This document shows, one piece after another, positions 58,985 through 64,000 of a DNA stretch of 64,000 bases. The stretch spans positions 1,302,001-1,366,000 of the forward strand of contig JACKEA010000001.1 in the NCBI GenBank assembly GCA_020633235.1, given 5' to 3'. The DNA comes from Polyangiaceae bacterium (GTDB lineage Bacteria; Myxococcota_A; Polyangia; Polyangiales; Polyangiaceae). The translations under genes and the position numbers were made by a program. The number at the start of each line of letters is the position of its first letter. Position 1 is the stretch's first letter. Below the pieces are notes generated by a model, which was not told the origin of the DNA, did no database searches, and worked only from the letters and a program-made list of their open reading frames with translations.

Positions 58985-59488
58985 TCACGGGTGACGCCGC
59001 TCCCAGAACTTCTCTCCTCCAGCGTCAAAGTAGCGCTCCAGGAAGCTCTCTAGATCGGTTGCGACCGCGTACCACTCCGCTCGAGGGTCGAGCGGCAGCG
59101 CGACGAGCACCCGGCACTCCGTGCCCTGCGATGGCGCGACTACCAGCAGATCTTGGTCGCCAAGGAATTCGCCAATAACTACATCACCCTCCCTCATGTC
59201 TTCCGGTCTTGACCTCCGTTCCTCCGCGGTGCGTCGCGCGCTGGCCAAGGGGGACAGGAGAACTAGGCCCCACTGGCCGTAGTCGGTATCTTCGAACAGC
59301 CGTGCCGATTTGCATTCTAACCATAGTGCAGCAACGTCCTGCGGAACGCTGACGCCGCTCCAAGCTGCTGCAACTTGTGCGTCACTCGCGGGTTGCGCAA
59401 TGGTCGAGGTCGCGTTGAACGGGTTGTCGACGTACTTGTGATGCGGCATTTGCCGAAACCGCGTGATTGCCTTGGCCATTCTGGACAC
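58985..59488 (-). CDS. SUKH (SMI1/KNR4-type) domain protein
   Basis: 167 residues from ATG 59488; ATG 59449 (MPHHKYVDNPF) is an alternative. It is a stand-alone paralogue of the C-terminal part of the ankyrin-SUKH protein: DAQVAAAW, VAALWLECKSARLFEDTDYGQWGLVLLSPLASARRT, EGDVVIGEFLGDQDLLVVAPS, LPLDPRAEWYAVATDLESFLERYFDAGGEKFWERR. Known SUKH proteins are commonly immunity proteins. The 5' part overlaps the end of a broken lipoprotein gene in another frame. Confidence 0.8.
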   Translation of the reverse strand: MSRMAKAITRFRQMPHHKYVDNPFNATSTIAQPASDAQVAAAWSGVSVPQDVAALWLECKSARLFEDTDYGQWGLVLLSPLASARRTAEERRSRPEDMREGDVVIGEFLGDQDLLVVAPSQGTECRVLVALPLDPRAEWYAVATDLESFLERYFDAGGEKFWERRHP

Positions 59489-59874
59489 GCCCCGATCCTA
59501 GTGCGCATTCCGCTCAACTTGGGCACGCGTTCGGCCATGATGCCACCGCTGCCAAGACCAACGTTGACGAATCGATTGCCCGAGAAGACCAGCGCTGGAC
59601 TGCAGAGGGCCACCGCACCGCGGAGCGGGCAGAGTCGGAGTGTGCTCGGACCGTCCGTGTCGCCATTCATTCCTTCCGCTACGACGAAGAACGGGCTTCG
59701 CTTGCGTTCTCCCGAAGGCGCGCTCGCCGGTGGCTGAGGGGCGCTCAGTATGGGTGTAGCCGTGGGAGCGGCTGGCCGCTCGCAAGAAGGCAACAGGGCT
59801 ACCAACGTGGGTGCGAGCCTCGTCAGCCTCCGAAAAACGCGGCTGGTCTTTGCCTCGTACGGCGCCTCCCGCAT
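59317..59874 (-). pseudogene. Truncated lipoprotein gene
   Basis: ATG 59874 starts MREAPYEAKTSRVFRRLTRLAPTLVALLPSC, a lipoprotein-like signal, followed by a Pro/Ala/Ser linker and PFFVVAEGMNGDTDGPSTLRLCPLRGAVALCSPALVFSGNRFVNVGLGSGG … RTRIGACPEW. After that the frame runs out of phase into the SUKH gene with basic, non-protein-like sequence. The 3' part seems to have been replaced by the SUKH gene. Confidence 0.55.
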
Positions 59875-60030
59875 GGCGCGCCCCTCGTCGTTCCAGACAC
59901 GCAAGCGGTCCTCCCGTTGGTGTGTTGGACGATCCTAGCACCTGGGCTGTCATTGTGTGCGCTGCGCGCGCGAGCTTGATAGTTCCCAGAAGTGGGCTGA
60001 GCTGCGCCGGACGAACTACGGCCACCGGGG

Positions 60031-60504
60031 CTAGCAACGGCGATAGAGAAACGAACCGTAGACGTTCACCAAGACGTCGCCATCGTGCAACTCTAGCGCG
60101 TCCGAATGAGTCGTCACCCCGTCCCAACCCAACCAGCGCGCTGCGGCAGCGTCTCGCAGGTCGCCGAGCTCACGGGGGACTTGATCTCGAAAGCACTTGG
60201 CAACCAACGCGGAGCCGTTTGTCGATCCTGCATCCTCGACGGTTGCTGTCTCAGGGGTCCAGACGATGCGCCACTGCGCCCCCTCTATCACCCCTGCAAG
60301 CGCGTGCGGCTCGCGGACGTAGCCAGCAGCCGCCGAGCGGCCGATGAGATTCATGCCCTCGCGTATCGGGAGGACGACACCCGCCGCTCGACCGACGATA
60401 GCGATCAGCCACGCGCGTGGTGAGCGTCCCGGCGCGAACAGCCTCGCGTTGCGCGCGTAGGATTCTCGGATGTCTCCCAGCTGATCGAAAAGAGCATTCG
60501 TCAC
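60031..60504 (-). CDS. FHA-domain protein
   Basis: 157 residues from GTG 60504; upstream codons in the frame look non-coding. One FHA fold: AWLIAIVGRAAGVVLPIREGMNLIGRSAAAGYVREPHALAGVIEGAQWRIVWTPETATVEDAGSTNGSALVA with the GRS and STNG loop, ending LHDGDVLVNVYGSFLYRR. FHA domains bind phosphothreonine; a partner kinase could be the one at 40182 but nothing links them directly. The Ser-Arg-x-His element typical of strong binders is altered. Confidence 0.8.
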   Translation of the reverse strand: MTNALFDQLGDIRESYARNARLFAPGRSPRAWLIAIVGRAAGVVLPIREGMNLIGRSAAAGYVREPHALAGVIEGAQWRIVWTPETATVEDAGSTNGSALVAKCFRDQVPRELGDLRDAAAARWLGWDGVTTHSDALELHDGDVLVNVYGSFLYRRC

Positions 60505-60546
60505 CTGGAGACACCTACCGCGGCGTACCTTGAGGCGCGAGCGCGA

Positions 60547-60567
60547 GGTTTCGCGGCGAGCCAACAA
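60547..60567 (-). repeat. R21 dispersed repeat, copy 17
   Basis: Reads GGTTTCGCGGCGAGCC + AACAA, upstream of the FHA gene and just before the tRNA-3'-end-like repeat. Confidence 0.75.
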
Positions 60568-60594
60568 TCCCCGAAAGAAGGGGACGCCGCGCAG

Positions 60595-60665
60595 ACAAGA
60601 GCAAGACGCGCCGCGAGTGAGCGCGACGCGCGTTCCGAGCGGGAGAAAGGACTCGAACCTCAAGC
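60595..60665 (-). repeat. tRNA-3'-end-like sequence plus terminator, copy 1
   Basis: On the minus strand GAGGTTCGAGTCCTTTCTC-CCGCTC has the T-arm GG-TTCGAGT-CC and an acceptor-like end. It is followed by an imperfect GC-rich stem. No anticodon or D-arm is present, so it is not a complete tRNA. It is a direct repeat (about 84 percent over 56 bases by eye) of 61250-61305. Confidence 0.6.
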
Positions 60666-61181
60666 CATGCGGGTACTGGAATCCAGACGCTTGATGCACC
60701 AATCCCGTGCTCGCAGATAGACTTCCGGAGGCACCGGCTCTCCCCAGCGTGGCTCTACGGGCGCGTCCGCTTGCTCCTCTCCGAGCACGTCGACAACTGG
60801 AGGTGGAGGAACGCCGGCCTGCTGGAGGAGGGCAACGGCCTGCTCCGCGTGTCGCAGTGGCGCTTCGGTGTTGGCGCCGTACATGTCAATCAGTCCGATC
60901 TCCGAGACGAGATCCACGAGCCTATCGCATGTTTGTGCTGCGGATTCGGGTAGCTCCGCAAGGAAAGCTTCGGGAAGTTCGTCGTCTAGCAGGGCCAGGT
61001 CGTGCGTGCCCCCTTCCCAATCGGGCAGATCTTCTGCCGTGAGGAGCAGCAGCAAATGCTCCACGAGCTCGCGTATTGCGTTCGACCTCAAGCCAAGCGC
61101 GGACGAGTACGTGGCAATGCACGCCGCGCCGTACGCCTGGAGCTCGCGGGTCGAGCGTCGAAGGCTAAGCCGCGTATTCAT
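60660..61181 (-). CDS. Hypothetical protein
   Basis: 173 residues from ATG 61181 (MNTRLSLRRSTRELQAYGAACIATYSSALGL). Soluble and helical: RSNAIRELVEHLLLLLTAEDLPDWEGGTHDLALLDDELPEAFLAELPESAAQTCDRLVDLVSEIGLIDMYGANTEAPLRHAEQAVALLQQAGV, with a Pro/Glu-rich tail ending RLDSSTRMA. Family not recognised. It is enclosed by the two tRNA-3'-end-like direct repeats and overlaps the first at its 3' end, which suggests it arrived as a small insert. Confidence 0.7.
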   Translation of the reverse strand: MNTRLSLRRSTRELQAYGAACIATYSSALGLRSNAIRELVEHLLLLLTAEDLPDWEGGTHDLALLDDELPEAFLAELPESAAQTCDRLVDLVSEIGLIDMYGANTEAPLRHAEQAVALLQQAGVPPPPVVDVLGEEQADAPVEPRWGEPVPPEVYLRARDWCIKRLDSSTRMA

Positions 61182-61249
61182 TGGGCTCCTTTCCGCGTGA
61201 GGATAGCAGCGGAGCGAACCCTCGACTGGCCTGCGCGAGCCGAGCTCCG

Positions 61250-61305
61250 ACAAAAGCAAAACGCGCCGCGAGCAATCGCGACGCGTTTTCGGAGCGGGAG
61301 AAGGG
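61250..61305 (-). terminator. Intrinsic-terminator-like stem with tRNA acceptor-like end, copy 2
   Basis: Minus strand CTTCTCCCGCTCCG is followed by AAAACGCG-t-CGCGA-ttgc-TCGCG-g-CGCGTTTT and GCTTTTG, a textbook hairpin with T-rich tail. The T-arm is missing because the IS66 element begins at 61305. Confidence 0.65.
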
Positions 61306-61345
61306 TAAGTGCTCTTGGCGCCCCATCTTGACCTGAGCGCGGGCT

Positions 61346-62788
61346 TCAGCGGGGCATCTGCCAGGGCAGGAGCACTTGGCCGCGGTCGGCGGCTCTGACC
61401 GCCTCGAGCAGATACTCAGCCGGGTTGACCCCGTGGAGCTTGGCAGTCTCGATCAGCGAGTAGAAGGTCGCCGCTACCTGCGTGCCGCGCTCGGACTTCG
61501 AGCCGAAGTGGTTCCGGCGCCCGACAACCGGCCCGCGAATGCCCCGCTCGGTTGCGTTGTTGTCGAGCGGGATGCGCGCGTCGTCCACGAAGCGCGTCAG
61601 GCGCTCCCAGTTGGCGATCACGTACGCGGCGGCCTTTCCGATGCTCAGGGTCTTGAGCAGGGCCTGGCTCCAGAGCCACGTCCTTAGCTGGTCGAGCACC
61701 GCACGAGACTCCGTGCGACGCAGCTCGGTTTTCGCTGCCAGGTCATCGCCGGCGCGCTCGTCGATCTCGTAGAGCTGGCCGATCCACTTCATCGCCAGTT
61801 GCGCCTCGGGATGATCGGGTGCCGCCTCTTCGAATTTTCGGTAGGCGTGCGCCCAGCATCCGGCGAGATGGATGTGCTCGCTCTCTCTCGCGCCAGCTTC
61901 GTGTGTCTGTGCGGCGTCGCACACGATCACGCCGCGGTACGCACCGACGAGTTCGGTGAAGGTCTCCTTGCCTTTATCCTTTCGAATCCGATGCACGACG
62001 GCCCTGGGTGTCGTCACGCACCAAATCTGCCAGGGCTTCTTGTGCTTGTCGTCGAGTCGCTTCCAGCTCGTCTGGTCGAGTCCGATCACGGGCTCCGAGA
62101 GCGCGTCTTGGAACAGCGCGCCGTCCGCTGCCCGGAGCCGCCGCTCGACCACTTCGAGCAAGCCCCACAGCGTCTGCGTCGTCACGTCGACACCATGGCG
62201 ACGTAGGATTCGCGACTGCCGCGCCAACGGGATGTGGTCGAGGTACTTGTCGATCGCGACCTTGATCGCGAATGCGAGCGAGTAGCGACTACCCGGAGTC
62301 GCGCGCTCCGGTCCCGGCGCGGTTTCGACGCAGCTTCCGCATCGACACACGTACTTCTGCTGCTGGACCTGGACGAGCCGGTAGCTCACCTCGATCACGT
62401 CGATCATCTCCGACGCCTCGAACTGCCCGGCCATCGCGCGCAGCTCGCCACCGCAGCTCGGGCAAACGCGATCGGCGTCGTCGAGCTCGAACAGCATCGG
62501 CTCGAACGGCAGAGCGGGCTGCGGCTTCGGCCCGAACTTACTGCGTGGCTTGTCCTTCGAGCGATCGCGACTGGGCTGGGCGTTGGGCGGAGGCGCAGCC
62601 TCCTGCGCTTTCTTCGTCAGCGTCTCGAGTAGCTCGAGTGTTCGCTGCAGCTCTTTCGGGTCGCCCTTGAGCGTTTCGAGCTCCTTGCACTTCGCGTTGA
62701 GCACGCGGAGAAGTTGCTCGATTTGCACTTGCTGCGCGAGCGCGATTCGTCGCAGTTGCTCGACATCGCTCTCGCGCCGCAGGTCCAC
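61346..62788 (-). CDS. tnpC: IS66-family transposase TnpC
   Basis: 480 residues. N-terminal leucine-zipper-like helix (VEQLRRIALAQQVQIEQLLRVLNAKCKELETLKG), basic Lys/Arg linker, zinc finger CPSCGG … QQQKYVCRCGSC, then the DDE core with YLDHIPLARQSRIL, VIGLDQTSWKRLD, VIVCDAAQTHEAG and LDNNATERGIRGPVVGRRNHFGSKSERG. The C-terminus GVNPAEYLLEAVRAADRGQVLLPW is normal. Intact and probably active. Confidence 0.96.
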   Translation of the reverse strand: MDLRRESDVEQLRRIALAQQVQIEQLLRVLNAKCKELETLKGDPKELQRTLELLETLTKKAQEAAPPPNAQPSRDRSKDKPRSKFGPKPQPALPFEPMLFELDDADRVCPSCGGELRAMAGQFEASEMIDVIEVSYRLVQVQQQKYVCRCGSCVETAPGPERATPGSRYSLAFAIKVAIDKYLDHIPLARQSRILRRHGVDVTTQTLWGLLEVVERRLRAADGALFQDALSEPVIGLDQTSWKRLDDKHKKPWQIWCVTTPRAVVHRIRKDKGKETFTELVGAYRGVIVCDAAQTHEAGARESEHIHLAGCWAHAYRKFEEAAPDHPEAQLAMKWIGQLYEIDERAGDDLAAKTELRRTESRAVLDQLRTWLWSQALLKTLSIGKAAAYVIANWERLTRFVDDARIPLDNNATERGIRGPVVGRRNHFGSKSERGTQVAATFYSLIETAKLHGVNPAEYLLEAVRAADRGQVLLPWQMPR

Positions 62789-62800
62789 ATCAACGGTAGA

Positions 62801-63181
62801 TCACGCCGTGCGATCGAGCGCAAGAACTTTCGGCTTCACGATCCCGGGCGACAGCACGCGACGACCGACGAGATCGCAGCCCTCGATGAAGAGCGCCAGC
62901 TCGGTCGACGTGAGCTCCACCGTGCGCCCGTCGTCGCTCCACAGCTTCGCGAAGCGACCGCGCTCGAGTCGCTTCTGGAAGATGCACAGCCCGGTGCCGT
63001 CCCACACGAGCACCTTGCAAGCGTGTCGCCGCTTGTTGGCGAACAAGAACAGGTCACCACTCAGCGGGTCGCGCCCGAGCCCGGTCTTCACGAGGCCGTA
63101 CAGCCCGTCGTACCCCTTGCGGAGATCCACTGGCTCCGGGTACGCAAACACGCGCACAGCTCGGCTCGTGCCCAAGATCAT
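62801..63181 (-). CDS. tnpB: IS66 family accessory protein TnpB (Orf2)
   Basis: 126 residues with the standard signature VRVFAYPEPVDLRKGYDGLYGLVKTGLGRDPLSGDLFLFANKRRHACKVLVWDGTGLCIFQKRLERGRF. Required for IS66 transposition; unrelated to the RNA-guided TnpB at 44009. Its start overlaps the end of the tnpA-like gene. Confidence 0.95.
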   Translation of the reverse strand: MILGTSRAVRVFAYPEPVDLRKGYDGLYGLVKTGLGRDPLSGDLFLFANKRRHACKVLVWDGTGLCIFQKRLERGRFAKLWSDDGRTVELTSTELALFIEGCDLVGRRVLSPGIVKPKVLALDRTA

Positions 63182-63531
63182 CGGAGCGACCGCAACATCT
63201 CCGCGGCCTCCGCCACGGTCAGCCCGTCGATGCGCCAGCCCGACAGTGACACCAAGGTCGCCGGCTGCGGGGCAGCCGGCTCAGCCACCACGCGAACCGG
63301 AACCATCGCCCGGGACGGACTGGCGCTCTTCGCCGCTGCGAGGCACCAGCGGCGGACCGTGTCGAGCCCGAGCCCGAGCTCGTCAGCAATGGCTGCCCAC
63401 GACGCGCCCTGCGCTCGCCACCGCTGCGCCCAGGCCACCACCTGTTGCTTCATTTCCGGCGGATATCGCTTGCCACGGCCGCGTTCATGCCGCGAAAGCT
63501 CCTTCTTCAGACCCCGTGAATCTCCTGCCAT
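63178..63531 (-). CDS. tnpA: IS66 family accessory protein TnpA-like (HTH)
   Basis: 117 residues from ATG 63531 (MAGDSRGLKKELSRHERGRG). The HTH region KRYPPEMKQQVVAWAQRWRAQGASWAAIADELGLGLDTVRRWC is typical of IS66 Orf1. A short variable tail ends LTVAEAAEMLRSLR. First gene of the element's operon. Confidence 0.9.
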   Translation of the reverse strand: MAGDSRGLKKELSRHERGRGKRYPPEMKQQVVAWAQRWRAQGASWAAIADELGLGLDTVRRWCLAAAKSASPSRAMVPVRVVAEPAAPQPATLVSLSGWRIDGLTVAEAAEMLRSLR

Positions 63532-63606
63532 CTGGCACCGTCCTTTCGTGGACGACGCGAGCACGACCAACCCCGCCTGTCACGACGGGGTCCGGAGAGC
63601 ACTTAC

Positions 63607-63700
63607 GCTCGTTGGTGTCGGACCGCACACATATCTGCGCGCTGCGGCCGAAGCTGCGCTCCGCAACGGCGCCGTGCTCTTGCCGCACGAACTCGCGTAG
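63607..63700 (+). pseudogene. C-terminal scrap of a second IS66-type transposase
   Basis: Plus-strand codons directly after the IS66 end read LVGVGPHTYLRAAAEAALRNGAVLLPHELA-stop. This aligns with the intact TnpC C-terminus GVNPAEYLLEAVRAADRGQVLLPWQM, so it is the tail of a related, otherwise missing transposase. Confidence 0.65.
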
Positions 63701-63892
63701 CTCCGCGCGAGCCGCACCCAGCGATCAACCTCAGCCGTCAAGACGGGCCACGGGTAACCGTTCACGGGTGGGTACCCGTTCGGCGAACCGCGTTCTTGTG
63801 GGGCGGAGGCCGCGCTGGTGTGATCAGCGGGGGTAGCTGCGCGCTGTGGTGGCGCCGGGGGATCGCAGCCAGGTGAGGGCTACGGAAAGGGC
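63701..63892. other. Intergenic region after nested IS66 remnants
   Basis: Contains GTCAAGACGGGCC and ACGGGTAACCGTTCACGGGT, possibly the outer end of the second IS66-type element. No gene recognised. Confidence 0.35.
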
Positions 63893-64000
63893 ATGGACAC
63901 CTGCGTCCCGCGGGGCGAGGACGTGTGCATGGACGAAGACCTGCTGGTGAAGAAGCTACAGGAGGTGGAGCGCAGCTTCGGAGAGGCGGGCGCGGACGCT
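63893..64000 (+). CDS. Start of an unidentified gene running off the window
   Basis: ATG 63893, preceded by GGAAAGGG, opens MDTCVPRGEDVCMDEDLLVKKLQEVERSFGEAGADA without a stop before the window end. Acidic/helical; too short to identify. Confidence 0.45.
   Translation, partial: MDTCVPRGEDVCMDEDLLVKKLQEVERSFGEAGADA

Larger units (their letters stand above)
61305..63606 (-). mobile_element. IS66-family insertion sequence
   Basis: Ends GTAAGTGCTC (61305) and its complement GAGCACTTAC (63597-63606) are the IS66-type terminal repeats; the next bases diverge (TTGGCG versus TCCGG). It carries the three expected genes, tnpA-like, tnpB-like and tnpC. The 8-base flanks GGAGAAGG and GCTCGTTG do not match, so no target duplication is seen. 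Confidence 0.9.

Noticed and set aside
60595..60720. Complete tRNA gene
   Set aside because: T-arm and acceptor-like end are visible, but no D-arm or anticodon arm can be drawn upstream on the minus strand.

Overview
The window reads as a chromosomal segment of a high-GC Gram-negative bacterium, most likely a myxobacterium of the Polyangia/Sorangium type. This is an inference from gene style: many lipoproteins with Gly/Ser-rich linkers after the lipobox Cys, a Ser/Thr kinase with a C-terminal chromo-barrel-like domain, a very large alpha-2-macroglobulin lipoprotein, IgGFc-binding-like and FGE-sulfatase-like lipoproteins, and a HARE-HTH protein. No rRNA gene, complete tRNA gene or CRISPR array was found.

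Layout. 0-8.5 kb: end of an enoyl-CoA hydratase gene, a degenerate M48-like protein, a lipoprotein hydrolase, a DUF432-like/MscS pair and alaS. 8.5-12.4 kb: an accessory island with GGATGCGGG-type arrays, a structured repeat of about 200 bp in three copies, a four-helix-bundle (S23/Avd-like) gene, and a vapBC toxin-antitoxin locus whose vapC is split by an IS5/IS427-type element. 12.4-33 kb: mostly housekeeping genes (murB, macro domain, HARE-HTH/Mrr-like, arginase-fold pseudoenzyme, GDPD, DHH, dprA, topA, trmFO, hemW, rel), broken at 25.9-29.1 kb by an HNH endonuclease gene and a repeat array that share one 15-mer. 33-41.8 kb: alpha-2-macroglobulin, a hypothetical protein and a Ser/Thr kinase. 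41.8-46.3 kb: an IgGFc-binding-like lipoprotein gene split by a full-length IS that carries both a DDE transposase and a TnpB nuclease. 46.6-50.3 kb: a ruined zeta-type toxin-antitoxin pair, an ankyrin-SUKH protein and a TetR/hypothetical/SDR operon. 50.3-55.7 kb: a dabA operon with two antiporter-like membrane subunits (inorganic-carbon uptake). 55.8-64 kb: accessory genes (FGE lipoprotein, SUKH, FHA, small unknowns), two tRNA-3'-end-like direct repeats, an IS66 element, and a scrap of a second IS66 transposase.

Three features cut across this layout. (1) A dispersed repeat of about 21 bp (R21; core TTGGTCCGCCGCGGAACC or its complement) occurs at least 17 times, mostly between genes but also inside dprA, the kinase gene and the ankyrin-SUKH gene. 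(2) A 15-mer, GGCCARATGTCCGCG, is repeated inside the HNH gene and again in the 1 kb upstream of it. (3) Two copies of one IS sit at TA dinucleotides within the shared 8-mer AGCGCTAG. Removing the element plus one TA restores the reading frame of the interrupted gene in both cases. The full copy combines an IS427-type DDE transposase with an apparently intact TnpB whose stop codon is supplied by the target site; the shorter copy has lost the TnpB core but keeps the hairpin-bearing end where a guide RNA would lie.
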